Assembly: GCA_007258455.2 (NCBI GenBank) | Contig: VDFB02000001.1 | Coordinates: 12,194,754 to 12,258,753 of the forward strand | From: Sequoia sempervirens | Taxonomy: Eukaryota; Streptophyta; Pinopsida; Cupressales; Cupressaceae | Length of the DNA: 64,000 nt | Direction: 5' to 3' | In this document: piece by piece, positions 10,971-24,084 of the stretch | How the letters are laid out: the number at the start of each line of letters is the position of its first letter | Numbering within the stretch: the stretch's first letter is position 1 | Made by a program: the position numbers and the translations under genes | Notes under the pieces: generated by a model | What the model was told of the DNA's origin: nothing | Databases searched by the model: none | The model's input: the letters and a program-made list of their open reading frames with translations, nothing else

Positions 10971-13900
10971 CTGCATTAAGTAAAATAAATGAGTTAGACC
11001 AATAAGTTCTAAGCAATGAAAGGTTACATTCTAAACATGCACATCTACCCATACATACATATGTTAATTCCTATGCGCATCAAATGTAATGCATGTCTTA
11101 AGTGTCCATAAAAGCCAAAATAGAAGAACATTATTCACACTTGAGATAGGCATTTTATTTCTAACTTGTTTGCTTCATGTGTAGCTATAGGTGCAATCAT
11201 GTTCTGATCAAGTGAGTGGGGATAAATGGGCTCCCACAAGGGTTGAGCTCAAGTCATAATAAGGTATGCATAAATAAATATTATGAGTAAATACATATAT
11301 GATATCTCATTTCTCATCAATAGCTATAGTAAGAATGCAATGTGTTTCAAATCATGAGCATAGCTGTTACAAACTCATAGTGCAACAAGAGATTGCAGGA
11401 AGAATCATAAATAGTAGAGTGCAATGAATATGAGATGTGAAGAGCATTGAACTATCTTTTCTTATTGAACAATTTCATGATAATAATCGTATTATAAATG
11501 TTCATCTCATGGATAGCTTACTATGTTCATAATGATCATATGCAACAAAGAACCATTATTTGCAATTTTGCATTAATGGTAATCATGCTAATAGATTAAA
11601 GGAACTATGAAAGCCTAGGAAAATAGTATGAAGGCTTAGAGCAGCAATAAAAGTTTTGTAAGAGTGCAGTAAGAGAGGAAAATAAAGTGATTAGTACCAA
11701 GTGGAAATATTGCAGCTATTAAGTAAAAGAATAAGATATGTCAAGGCAGCAATAAAGGGTAATATCTAGTTCTAAGGAGTAATCCAAATGCTAATGGTTT
11801 CATTAACATAAAAGGAAAATAGCAGAAAAGTCTCTTTAAGAAAAGATGATAGATGGCAACTTACACTATGTTCTAGATATCTGGATATAGATGGAGATAA
11901 AGATCACATGATCAAACAAAAGCCTTGGCCTGTATATGAATGAAATCCCTATTATATGATGGGAAAAACAAAGTTTAAGTCCTGAGGGATGGATTGGGAA
12001 AATAAAGTGATAATTAGAGGAAAAATGGCTTAGAGATTAAAGCCATTGAGTATAAAGTATAATACAGTGGGAATGTGTGACACAAGGGTCTTAAATTTCC
12101 ATTGTGTTTTAAGTTTCCAATCTGCCCTCTACAATGGTCAATTTATCTCCATGACAATAAGTCTCTATGAAAGGCAGTCACCATTTGAATGATTCACATG
12201 AAGATAAATAATGTATACTGGCAACAATGCATACATAATTCAATGAAGAAGAACAATATTGAACCACGGTTTGTAAATGTATACAAACCCAAAATGCTAC
12301 AAGGAAAACAATTAAAAGTATTAAAACCCAAAATGGCCATAAGATGAGAAGTCTCTAGAAATATGTATTTTTTTTTTGAAATGAAGATACCCAAGTAGAG
12401 GAACCAACTACAGAGTATAAACTATGGGCCAAGGTTTTTGTGTATCTTACATTTGCGGCCTCAATGATGATTTTCTTCAGGAAAACACATAAAAAATCTC
12501 AAACAGGGAAATGGAGACACTCACGAAAGAGTATGGCTGCAACCATTAATTTCTCAACAAAGGCCACAATCTATATTGCATATGTTCAAAAAAAAAATTT
12601 AGAGAAATATTCCTATTTCCCAGGTATATATAAATCTTTAGGAAAATAAAATATAGAGTGTATAGCATGGAAGTAAACTCATATAATAGAGCTATGGCCA
12701 CAGATAGGGTCCCAAACCCCATGAAGGCGAAAGGTATTTCATCACTACTAGAAAACAACAGAAATAAAATAAGTGAAGAAAACAATAAAGGTTGCAGCCA
12801 AAGAGGCTTTGTATGAGCAAAAGATGATGATATTTCCTTATATTTTTGCTAAAATGTACCTTCTAGTGCTGACAATGGAGAAAATCAACAAAATCTACAA
12901 AGGAAATGCTTTTCTATACAAAATTTGTTGTTGAAATGTTCAGAAAAGGCTCAGAATGGTGTATAGTTACTCCAGAAGCTTCGAGCAAAAGAATGAAAGA
13001 TAAATGACTTGGTATCACATGGTTAGGGTTATTCTTACCCTAAAATGTCGATAGAAGGAGGTGATTTTTATCACATTATTTACCAAAAATTAAAAAACAA
13101 ATCAACTAATACTTGACCCCGTGACCAAGGTGAGGTGTTTTATGCCTTAGTTCATATAGTGCCTTATGTCTCTTAGGCCTTTTTTATGTTTATGACTTAG
13201 AAAAACTATTGTTTTGACTTTGTCTATGACCATACATGAAGGTGTTTTTTATTTTTTGCATTATTTTACTTTACATTGTAAAATGCTTAAATAAGTGATA
13301 TTTTATAAATCACTTATTTTTAAGTCATTATTTTTCTTTAAAATGCAAAATAGAAATATGTGCTCATATACTAAGTCATTCGATGGAGGACACATAGGAT
13401 ATGTTTTCATTTATAATTTAGAAAGCATATTGGGAGGTTGTTTGCAATTTGTAAACATTAGGAAGGTATCTAGGGGTGGTTGTGAAAGGTTGAGAAATAT
13501 TTGGAGCAATTTAGGCTTTTGCTTAGTTTGAAGCATTTTAAGGGATGTTTTATGGTTTGATTAAGTCTTCCATGAATTTTTCAAACATTATGAGCTCTTT
13601 TGGAGATAGATTTTATTGCTAAATCTTAGGGTTTTGATGGCATATGAGTTCATGAAGGTTCTAGAACCTATTTTGGTGGATCTTAGCTACTTAGCCATTT
13701 TTGTAACTCATTTGTAATTTAGTTCTGAATTATGCAAATTTTGGAGACAGTGACTCTGGGAGTCCTTTTTACAGATTTTGTGCATACATTTTGTAACTCA
13801 TTTTACATGACTTGAATACAAAAAATCCTTGGATATCAACATTTGAAGTTGTTTTCCTTCTCGTTCTTGCAGAATTGTGTGTTATTAGGGTGATCGATCA

Positions 13901-14409
13901 AATCATTTGTGAGGTAATTTAACCTCCTTGTTATTTTGTCTCATTTCATTCCTTTTCTGCAAAAGTTATCTTTTATGCAGATTAGAAACTGTGCTAAAGA
14001 ATTGTGCATCACTTTTAGATTATGAAAATTATCTTTCCTTTATGAAAGTTATGACCAGTTTAAGCCTCTTTATTGAAATATTTATGCATAAAATTTACTG
14101 AAATATGTTGTGCAAGTGTTTTGTTTCATTCTTTGAGAAGCAAGTGATTATCCTTTGAATTTTTAGGTTTTTACCAATTAGGTGTATCACCATAGGGAAT
14201 ACCATTTACCAGTTTTAGCATTAATCATTTTCATCAGTAATCCTTCTCCCTTTTCCTTACAAAAATCAGTAATTAGGTGATAACCCATAGGAAGCCGACC
14301 TTCTCCAAAGGTTGAACTCTGATTATTCATAGTCCCATAATGTTAGAGGTCTTCCCATGTTTCACTAGATGACTGAGTTCTTACAACTCAGTAAGGGTGT
14401 AAAACTTTA
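10971..14409. other. No gene seen
   Basis: AT-rich spacer with short, composition-driven frames on both strands. A CACTACTAGAAAAC phrase at about 12745 resembles a DNA-transposon terminus but has no partner. Confidence 0.35.
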
Positions 14410-15720
14410 GTGATAACAAGAAAGTCATTAAATATAGAGTTCCATTGCTTCTTAACAAGCCAACATTCCCAAAAGTATGCCTTACATATCTTCATTTTTT
14501 AACAGAAAGGAAATTTAATTGGTTATAATTTGATACAGTTTAACCTATCACCAATGGGAAACTTGTAGTGAAGTACTTTCCAAGCAAGTAATTGAGCATC
14601 TGAAGTAGCTTTTATTTTCAAAATTTGACCAAAAAGTTTTGCCCAAAAAATTTTACTAAATTTTCACTACCACTTAAAATTTAAGTGAGGATTCAAAGGC
14701 AAGATAAGAAGTAGTTGCAAATATATATTTTTTAAAGGAAACCTCAGGAAAGGATAAGCTACTAGCCATAGCCAGTCTTTGAAAAAATTGCAATGGATAG
14801 GAGTACATAATTTCATAGACAATTCCAACAAAGCCAAAGAACACACAAAAATCAAGAACGGTCTAAATTTATTGCTTAGATTAAATATTTTTTTGACGGT
14901 ATGCCATGAAAGCCAACTCAAAGTAAAAAAATCCCAAAGATCCCATTTAGTCCATAAAAACTATCGAATAGGCTTAATTAAGTCTTCATAACCTTTGTTA
15001 GAAGGCATCCAACAAGACGAATAATAAACATGTGTGGCAAGAAAGATTTTATTGGCAACTTGGATTTTACTAGCCAAGGAGAGAAACTTATTTCCACAAC
15101 TAAAAATCTTATTTTTGAGTCTATTAAGATACCAACTCCACATACTAGAGAGGGAAACCCAAAAACCAAAAGGTATCCCAAGATACCTGATGATTTCTTT
15201 GTGTTTAATGTGCTTCCATTCTTGAGGAATCCAAGGAGGAGTGGGTCTTACCTAAACCATCAAGAATTTAGTTTTATCATGAGCAAGTTTAGAACTTAAA
15301 ACAACACAATATGGCTCCAAAATTTTCAACACATTAGAAATATTATTTTCAAAATTTTGAAAAAATAGTAAAATTTCATCAAAATAATGTGAGTTAATAA
15401 CATCAACATCTTTTGGAATAGAGATTCCATCAATGAACTTCATTTTATTGGCATTCTGAAGCATATAGCCCAACATATCAGTTGTGAGGACATACAAATA
15501 TGGAGCAAGAGAAAATCTTTATCAAATAGATCTTTGTAGGGAAAAGGAGTCAATCATCATATCATTGATAATGGTCCAAACATTAGCATCTTGAAACAAC
15601 ATTTGAATATGTGTTCAAAAATTAGATCCGAACCCCAACCATTATAGCATGTTAAGGATAAAGTTCCATTGAATTCTATTATAAGCCTTGTCAAAGTCAA
15701 GTTTAATTAAAATTGCATTT
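14410..15720 (-). pseudogene. LINE fragment: RT palm to zf-RVT
   Basis: The minus strand begins abruptly at the RT palm (AILIKLDFDKAYNRIQW) and continues with FSLAPYLYVL, then HYFDEILLFFQNF in the position of the F/YADD catalytic box (so F-D-E instead of A-D-D), then the thumb region SLASKIQVANKIFLATHVYY. Near its end it reads WKVLHYKFPIGDRL and YFWECWLVKKQW, the zf-RVT region. Several frameshifts occur. It is a different LINE copy from the one ending at 15725, because that one has its own zf-RVT. Confidence 0.7.
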
Positions 15721-15724
15721 TCAC

Positions 15725-16543
15725 CTATTTTTCTTGTTGAACCTTCCTAGTTGCTATGACACATGCAACATTCATGGAGTCCCATTCTATGTTGATTGCT
15801 TTGATTCCCTTGCTCACACATAGATGTAGGTCTTCATAGAGTGTAGAAAATTCAACCTCATTATTGGTGCCATTTTGCATCTTAACCATACCTTCCCAAT
15901 GAATTATCTCTCCATCATTCCTAATGATGAGCCCAACATTAGAAGCTCTAGGGTTGCCTCTTGCAGCCCCATCAAAATTATGGTTTAATCTCTTAGGAGG
16001 CAGAAGGGTCCATTTTGTCATTTTCCTCTTAGTTTCCCCAAGAGCATTATTGCGACAAAAATTGGTTGGTACCACAAGCATCCAGGTGGATAGAATAGTT
16101 TTATCACAAATAGAAAAACTCCATATTCTTTTCTTATGTGCTCTTTTGTTCTAGAATTTTCTTATTGTAACTTTAATTTTATTGATTAGTGACATTGTTG
16201 GGGAGGCTTTGCTCTTGAAAATTTTGGCATTTCATTCTTTCCATGTGCCATATGATTAATGATAAATCAAAAAACCACATACCAGACCATATGTAATGAT
16301 CCTTTATATAGTCTCAACCAACATTAAAAGAGTGATGTTAAGGTTGATGGGATGGGACCATGCCATCATAGTTTTCGTATGATAAAGGACTAGCATTCAA
16401 TCATCGTATCACATTGTAGCAACAAATAATCAATGAATTCATCATTTTTATTACACATAGGGCATTGAAGGGGACCCAAGAAGCCTAGTCATTGTAGCCT
16501 ATCATTGGTAAATATTCTTTTATGGAGGGAAACCCATGTAAAT
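15725..16543 (-). pseudogene. LINE ORF2 C-terminus: zf-RVT and RNase H
   Basis: On the minus strand the segment 16543 to about 16200 reads WVSLHKRIFTNDRLQ, then CPMCNKNDE and DYLLLQCD, the zf-RVT zinc-binding domain. From 16081 to 15725 follows an RNase H domain: FDGAARGNPRAS, TNNEVEFSTLY and IEWDSMNVACVI, so the first Asp, the Glu and the second Asp are all present. The C-terminal part of RNase H is missing, because the sequence switches to another LINE at about 15720. This segment is the continuation of the LINE at 20322-23560, split from it by the LTR-type insertion. Confidence 0.75.
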
Positions 16544-19500
16544 TGTAACGCCCCACCACACAAACCCCAAAGGACAACCTAAACTAACAAATTACAACAA
16601 TTTTTTTTTTGTTTTTTGTTTTTTAAAAGAGAAAAAGATAACAATTATGAATTAATTGTTAATTAAGTAACCTTACAATATTATATAATGAAACCTAACT
16701 AGTCTCATGGGGTTACATGGTTGCATTACACATAATGTTCCCAACCAAACATCGTTAAAGATAATGCCAAGTAAATAACAAGAGAATCATGCATTCACAC
16801 GATAACATAATGATAACATACAACTATCCATGATCAAAAGAGATGAAAGGGATACATCATTCTATTACATTTCAAAATCTATAGATCAATATTACAATTA
16901 TGGAGCATATTTCCATAGATACAACACATCAAATAATAGCTACCATGAATTATTAACCACATAAGGTTTACAAGGTACATAATACATTACATTGTTTAAG
17001 AATTACAATAATACGAAATTGTTCCCCAACATGAACAAGAACAATACAATATGATGGAGTGATGCAATTGAAAAGATGAATACAAGTATTAGGACTAGAT
17101 CCATCTATGACACATCTCTAAAGTCACTACAAATGGCACAAATCTCCACATCTTGATCCTTGGCTAGGGACCCAATCAGGTGCATAGCACGTTCCACCCG
17201 ACTACATGGGTCCAAAGACCCACCCCCCATGCAAGGAGTTGACAAGAAAGATCCTCAACCAAAAGTCAAGCGAACCAGCAATATACAAGACTCCACAACT
17301 AGAATAACAACAAAACAAGAAAACAACCCACAACATTGCCAACCCATAACCACAACAAAAATAATGAGAAGTCCAACAAAACCAATTTCCAATATTATAG
17401 ATCAACACTAAATAACCATAAGAGGTACCAGCAACATTAGGATCCAAATCCTTCAAATGAAATCGCAATATCAACCAACAATAAATATCAAGGGCACCTT
17501 TCATTAACATCAATAAATTTTCCATGAGGCATATATGCAACATCAAATAACTGAAAGGAGGATTCAACAATAAATATAACGAAACAACTACCTCAATATA
17601 CATAAGGTACAACCGTTTCTAGAGGTACAAGAACAACAAGGGGAAACAACAACCACACGAGGTTGCTAGAGGGTGGAGTGTCATCACATAATCTTGACAT
17701 GGGTTACCCAATAAAGAATCTTCATATGTTACTGGCCCCCTTACCTAGTTAAACCCTAGCAACCTCAATCGATCCTTGACCCCCATTCTCACTCATGCGA
17801 GATCAATATACCTTTCAAGAGGACAAGGCAGCTGATCTTTTCCATTCTAGGCCTTCCCACTCATCTCAAGCCTAAGCAAGCACTTGAGCCATGAGTGAGG
17901 CTAACTTATCTGAATTAAAGTGAGATACTACACAAACACCCTAATTAATTATTAGGTTATCACTAGTTAAGGAAAATCTCAATGAGTTACATGTAAGCCA
18001 CTTTGTGCGCTGACCCCCACTGAAAGCCACTCCACCCACTAACAACAAAAGACTTGAAATCAAAAACGGGTAAGCCAACTTGCACAAGATACCAAAATCA
18101 AACAAAAATATCTACACCACGTGAGGCATGCACCATCTCACACTAGAACTTCATAGTAAAGAAAACCACATTCCAAGTGCAAGGATTAACCCACCAAAAA
18201 TCAAATTGAACATAAGAGCAATCATTCCAAAGGAACCAACAAGAATAAATAATTATAAAGCAACATTTTCTTTCCCCTCCTCTGGAAGCCCAAGAAGAAT
18301 GACTACCCAAGAACTCACAAACGAGGGTAAGTCAAGCCAATACGAGATTCCAAATAAATTCCAACACGAAAATAAAATCTCCCTCAAAACCAAGAACAAC
18401 TCAAGAGGAAGTCACATCAAAATGGAATCATCAAATCCACCTTTAAGTACACAAATACATTCAATGTAATAATCACAAAGAATAATAGACAATTAATTAA
18501 GTTCAATTTATTCGTTCATTATGGAGTCATACAAGAAACTATATAAAAATATTTACTAATAACTCAACACTTCATTTATTACAAGAAAACAAGCAAACAT
18601 TATCACCTCAAAATACAATTAAAATCTTTTAACACAATATCAATACGAACACTCAAGCAATAGTGCACACACGAAAGACATTATTCCACCACACTAACCT
18701 TGCATTCAATAACTAAATACATGGTAATTTACAACCTTACTATTAAGTAATATAAAAGCAAGCAACATTAATTAAGCAAACATGGATAACCTATTTGTTC
18801 ATTTAAATAAATCTTTTACTTACATAGTACAATCAATCTCACAATGAACAATAACCCTAACACAACATATAAAAGCTAACATTGATTAACCAAATGTAAG
18901 ATAGACATTGTTTTAAAAGAACTCAACTTTACAAGCATTATCTAATACATTCCAATAAGTCCTCTAACTTTTCCATCACAAAACTTCAACACATAAAATC
19001 CCCCTCAATACAAAACCAACCACAAGATCAACATCTTCTCAATCTACTCATTCCACACCTCAAACTTAGACGAGCAACAAATAAACATTTTAATCATATA
19101 TTCTACTTCAACAACAACACCCACTTTCTAACAATTATCAAAATTCTCCCCAATTTCCAATAAATGACATGGAATTCATTTCAAGCAATCATTACATCAC
19201 AACCAAGAATACTCCAAGGATAAAACATTACTTTCATTAAACAATAACCAATCACTTTAACCACTTACTCAGATTAAAAGACTATAATCTCAATTAATGA
19301 GAATTGAAGATATACCCTAGCAACAATCTACCTTTAAACACACAAATACATACAATGAATAAACCCTAAAGAATAATAAACAATCAAATATATTTTATCT
19401 ATACACTCACTAAGAAGTAATTTAAAATAACTAAGGAAGTAATCTAAGCACATTTTTTCGATATCCCACTTAAACATTTTTAAACACTTATTTACATCCA

Positions 19501-20316
19501 TACACATATATAAACACATACATATAAACATATTTCTTAGGCTTCTAATTGACATCATTTTATTGAATTAATCATTAAATACATGAAAACATATTAAATA
19601 TACTAATATAAACATTAACACTTACTTCACAAGACAACTTTACTTCTTGATTACATAAATAAACACACACACATTCATTTAACTATATATATATATATCA
19701 AAGTCTATTCCTACAAGTTGCCACTGTTTACAACATATCAAATTAAAATTATGCAGTGGATGATACTAGTTCAAATGGCCATATACACACCCGCGCACAC
19801 CTATATATATATATATACATTTAAATCTGAAAACCACGTGAAACTTAAAAGTTCAACTTACATTGATATGTATTGACATTGATATGAATACATTTAAATA
19901 AATATTTGTATAAACAAAACCGTGACACTAATTCCATTCCCCTCAGTATGAATTATGTTCTATTAGGGAATAAGTTATTGAAATACTATTGTATAATCAG
20001 CAAGGGACTGACTAAAATGAGGGAGAAAATGACAGCCATTGGGTAAGGTGTCCACAACAATTCCATACTAGCTACATTGTTTAAAAGTTCCAACAAGTAT
20101 TCTTCATTTGAAGATAAAAGAGAGTTGAAGTTTACATTAGATTGAGGATATGACAGTGTTATCAATGAGAGGCTTGATTTTTCTTTTAAGAAATATTCTA
20201 AAACAGGTTCCAATTCATACCTCTGAATCTTGCTAAGAATTCGATAGGAAGGATTGAAGGAGATGGAGTAATGATTCGGCCTTTTCTTTCATCTCCCAAT
20301 TCGGAGGGGCGCTACA
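16544..20316. mobile_element. 3773-bp LTR-type insertion, probable solo LTR
   Basis: The ends are TGTAACGCCCC (16544-16554) and GGGGCGCTACA (20306-20316), inverted copies with one mismatch and with TG...CA termini. Both sides carry the 5-bp target duplication TAAAT (16539-16543 and 20317-20321). Removing the insert and one TAAAT joins the LINE minus-strand frame as LGAFTWVSLHKRIFTNDRL, a continuous L1 ORF2 segment. No gag or pol frame and no internal LTR pair was found, so a long solo LTR is the simplest reading; orientation is unknown. The interior has AT microsatellites near 19690 and 19810 and an internal duplication. Confidence 0.75.
18436..19420. repeat. Internal diverged direct repeat, offset about 890 bp
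   Basis: The text around 18438-18500 (CACCTTTAAGTACACAAATA, then AAAGAATAATAGACAAT) recurs around 19329-19390 (TACCTTTAAACACACAAATA, then AAAGAATAATAAACAAT). This suggests an old duplication inside the LTR-type insertion. Confidence 0.55.
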
Positions 20317-20321
20317 TAAAT

Positions 20322-20900
20322 GCTCCCAATTCAGGCAAGATGGTGGGACCCCAACAAACATTTGTTGTCCAATTAACATCTTGTGTGTCTCTCTCATGGA
20401 TTTCGTAGCCAAGCTTTGTGGAGTACTTCCCTGACAAAATAATCTTCCTTTTTGAGAGCTCCCTTCCCATGATTTCGTAGAATTGGTATGAGGTGTGATT
20501 AAAGGATTTCCAAGAAAATGTTAAGCCGCATGTATTGGAGATTAGCATGTAGTCTCTTACTTTGGTCCCATATCTTTCAATCATTGTTTGGATGCCCTCT
20601 TCCAATATTGGGATATCAGCCAAAACAAGATACATGTTCCAAGATTTGTGCCAAAATGAAGTCGTTGCCTCATTATTAACCCTCCACATTAGATGCTCTG
20701 TTATGATTAGTCTAGATTTCATCATGAAGTTCCAAATTTGTGAGCCATTTGGGGAATTGGCAATAGTGAATTATTTTGGGTTCATCATTGTCCAAATACT
20801 TTGTCCTAAGGCTTTTGCTCCAAGTTGAGTATGGATTCTTAAATGCCTTCCATACTATTTTTGCCCCTAATGCTAGATTTTTCTTCTAGATATCTCGAAT
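20322..20900 (-). pseudogene. LINE ORF2 C-terminal segment
   Basis: The frame 20725 to 20312 includes MWRVNNEATTSFWHKSWN, typical of the region after the RT thumb (W-x-nG-x-x-FWhD-x-W), then SGKYSTKLGYEI and ELGAF. The open frame runs a few codons into the LTR-type insertion; the true continuation is at 16543. Confidence 0.7.
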
Positions 20901-21695
20901 AGTTGCCCCACCAACTTTCTTACCTTGTTTCACTTTATCCCATGCTATTTATTTCATTTAATCCCTCCTACATAAACCTTTTCTAGATTTTTTTAAACTC
21001 TTCTTCCACTTTGTAATTAAATCAATGCACAAAATCATGTTGATATGGGTGACAATGAGAATCACTTTTATCATAGTTATTCTTCCTGCCAAGGTTAGAT
21101 GCTTCAAACTAGATACCAAATCTAATATGGCCGCTTAAAAGTGGTATTCCAAGTTATTGGCTTGGCAATGAGTTAATGGTGAAGCCAAGGACAGTGGCAA
21201 TTTCATGTTGAGTGGATCTCTTTGTATTGAAGGAATATATTCGTGACTTGTCTTTGTTTATGGATTGTCCAGAGCATTTTGTATAGTCATGTAGGGTTTC
21301 CTTTATAATTCAATTTCCCATATAGTTGGTATCCCATATAAGTGGGTATCGTCTACATAGAGTTGGCGGATTAAAGATGAAACATTATTGGATATTGAGG
21401 CCCCTTTCCATTAACCAACAACAACTTTATGGGTGATACATCTACTCAACACATCTGCCATAATTAGAAATAGAGAGGGGGAGAGCATATTGCCTTGCTT
21501 GTTTCCTTGAGCATTCTTAGAGAAGTTGCATAGAATTCCATTGATTAAAATGGAATAGCGTGGGTAGACATGCATGAAAAAATCCACTTCATCCATTTTT
21601 TTATCAAACCCGAATTTTCCAAGACTAAATTAGGAATCTCCAATTGAATCTATCATAGGCCTTGCTTATGTCCAACTTAGGTTTTATTGTCATGT
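20901..21695 (-). pseudogene. LINE reverse transcriptase remnant
   Basis: It begins at KPKLDISKAYDRFNWRFL (about 21690, palm motif A) and, after a frameshift, continues as ILINGILCNFSKNAQGNKQG and MLSPSLFLIMADVLSRCI (21596 to 21411), equivalent to the RQGdPLSPxLF block. The fingers and the GPDG block are absent. The A/V-DD box is not readable in the decayed sequence that follows. Confidence 0.7.
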
Positions 21696-21699
21696 CTAC

Positions 21700-22495
21700 C
21701 AAGCTTGTAATGGCCCAATAAGATCCTTACTTCTAAGCCACATAATTTTGATTTGGAAATGACTTTTCGGTGGTGGGTGATCTTCTTGCATGCATATATC
21801 AATAAGAAAATGGTCAAACATTGAGATGGATTTGATATTCAAAGTGGGGAGGATTAGATAATGAAGCCAACTTGCAAAGAATAAGAAACGATCCAATCTT
21901 TCTGCTATATACTTGTGAAACCTAAGTGACAATAATTCTAGGCAAATGAACCATTGGTTGACACAATATCAATGAGATTGTTGATTTATAAAATCGACAC
22001 AGTCTGTCTAAGATTGGGACATTCTCCCAATTCCACCCATCTTCTCTGATGCATTTATTATGGAATTGAAGTCACCGCCAACCAAATAATCTCCTTGATC
22101 TATCCTGCTAAATTTTGTTGATAATTCATTCCACACTTTTTAATCCATGAGCTTGGAGGGACCGTGCACATTGAACATACAAAAGTTCAGATTAGAAAAT
22201 AAACTAATACCTTTACATATTGCCAATTGGATTTTGAGTTATTAGATTCATAGATACTTTGTCTACTTTCCACATCAAGTTGAGGCCCCCAAATGTACCC
22301 ATAGCTTATGTGAATAATCCAACCCACCCTTTACAATGTTTCATGAATATATCTACTTCTGATATGTTTAATTTTGTCTCTTGCAACATCACTATTTCAA
22401 TCAACTAGTTATTTAGATGGAGTTTGATTATGCACCTTTTTTTAGGTGTGTTTAGGCCCCTAACATTCCATATAAGAATCTTTGTTGTCCTCCAA
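21700..22495 (-). pseudogene. LINE AP-like endonuclease remnant
   Basis: The minus strand near 22490 reads RILIWNVRGLN, the diagnostic start of plant L1 endonuclease domains. The end (21932 to 21696) reads AERLDRFLFFASWLHYL, SMFDHFLIDI and FQIKIMWLRSKD, equivalent to the R-x-DR-L and SDH-x-P blocks, with SDH changed to FDH. The middle is decayed. Confidence 0.75.
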
Positions 22496-22913
22496 GGGAG
22501 GGGATTCCTCCCTTGGATCTTAATAGATATGAATTGATCAAGGCTTGTTCAATGTAAATAACTTCTCCTTCTCGCTTTTGTTTATTTGACTTTCAGTTGC
22601 GCTTGGGTGTCAATTGGTGAATCTGTTGTGGATCAACCGTGTCCAATTCATCCATTGTTTCTTCATCCTCGGAATCTAAGGTGACTTACATGTTGTTTGC
22701 TTGTTTCCACTTTCTCCATGTATGAGACAAATCACTTTTGTTGGGGATTGAATCCTTCTTTGCTTTTCCTTTGAATTCATTTCATTCTAGTCCCTCAGAT
22801 TTGTTAGATGTGGAGTATTAAGCACAAATATAGGGTTTACATCTTTTGATTTAGGAGTATCCTTTTCAATTTTTCGATTGGAGGTATCAATTGGTACCCG
22901 TTGTTTCTTTACC

Positions 22914-23525
22914 TTATGGAAGTGGTCGTTGGCATGATGCTTCAAAATGATTCTTTCTTTTACATTGAAAGCAATAGAATTTAGGGTTTTCCACAAACAA
23001 TTGTTGAAGCCATACCCTAACTGTGGTTTGTAATTTGATCATATCCAAAATTTCATAGATCGATATTATTTTGATTCTAGTGTAAACTAGGTTTTCCTCG
23101 TTTTGTAGATCCACCTCCAAATCCTTCCAATACTATCTTTGATTTTTGATAAGCTCTCATTTGACCAATATTTGAATGGAAAGTTATACAAATGGATCCA
23201 AATTAGTCCTTCTACCAGAGATGTTTTTAAAGAGTTAAAAGTATGGTGTCCACTTCTGCAAGAACAAGTAGTAGTCGCCAAACTTCTAAGGTTCCCCCTT
23301 TAGAATAATCTCTCTGTTAGCCTCAAATTCAAATACAACCGTGAAAAATCCCTTAGGAAGGATATTTACTATAGGATCAACTTTCCAATGTGTCACCACC
23401 CAATCACTAATCGTAATTCTTGTCAATTTTGCCTCAATAAATTTGTCGATTAATGTTGTTTCAGATAATTCCCTTGCATCACCATTGACAGTGGTTGCAA
23501 GCTCAACTACGATTTCATGGGGCAA
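22914..23525 (-). pseudogene. LINE ORF1 remnant (DUF4283-like, CCHC knuckle)
   Basis: Three overlapping minus-strand frames make one ORF1. 23525-23286 is DUF4283-like, with ISDWVVTHWKVDP and LPKGFFTVVFEF. 23281-23087 contains GLIWIHLYNFPFKYWSNESL. 23120-22914 ends in FYCFQCKRKNHFEASCQRP, a C-x2-C-x4-H-x4-C zinc knuckle. Two frameshifts separate the pieces. The role is RNA binding in the LINE ribonucleoprotein by family knowledge; the remnant cannot be active. Confidence 0.75.
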
Positions 23526-24010
23526 TTGAAAGTTATTGCAGAATGCCTAAATTTTTAGCCTGTGAATTCCCTTTAATGTTTGCATTGCCCTACTCTTTTT
23601 TTTCTCTATGCAACGCTTTAGTTGCTTGCTATGCTCTTTTGTCACTTCCATTTTCCTCTTGATTGAACATCAATATATTAGATTTTTAAATATTATATAC
23701 ATATTTAATTATATAATAAATATTAACATAAAAATTAAAACAAATCTATCAACATAAAAAAAACTAACTCCTAAATTTTTCTCAATTTAAAAAATAAAAC
23801 AATTCAATAACCTTGATCTATTAATGAAATTGAATTGCTCTTAAAGAAACTAGAAAATCAAATCTGAATGATGAGGAAAATCCCAACACAAGAAAAAAGA
23901 AATTCAAGATTATAACCTATACAAAATTAGCTATTACTTATAGACCAAATAGTCAATTAACCTCTAACCAAAATAAATAAATAAAATTTGTAAGCTGTTT
24001 CCATCCTCTT

Positions 24011-24020
24011 TATTTAAATA
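24011..24020 (+). promoter_or_regulatory. TATA-like element before the mTERF gene
   Basis: TATTTAAATA lies 65 bases before the ATG at 24085 and only 8 before the ATG at 24028. If it is the TATA box, transcription would start after 24028, which supports 24085 as the start codon. The same element is not obvious before the second copy. Confidence 0.3.
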
Positions 24021-24084
24021 AAACTGAATGATCACAAACCTCAGTTTATTTCCAGGAAACCCTACCGTATCTTGTAATTCTACC

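Larger units (their letters stand above)
20322..23560 (-). mobile_element. Plant L1-type LINE, interrupted and internally deleted
   Basis: Minus-strand order is ORF1 (23525 to 22914), endonuclease (about 22495 to 21700), RT (about 21695 to 20900) and the ORF2 C-terminal segment (to 20322), with the zf-RVT and RNase H continuing at 16543. The ORF2 part is too short for a full L1, because the stretch between endonuclease and RT palm is missing. All frames are broken. Confidence 0.8.

Noticed and set aside
12740..12760. CACTA-transposon-like terminus CACTACTAGAAAAC
   Set aside because: No inverted partner, target duplication or transposase found.
24028..24084. Upstream ATG of the mTERF frame
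   Set aside because: It lies 8 bases from a TATA-like element, and the paralogue starts at the ATG aligned with 24085.
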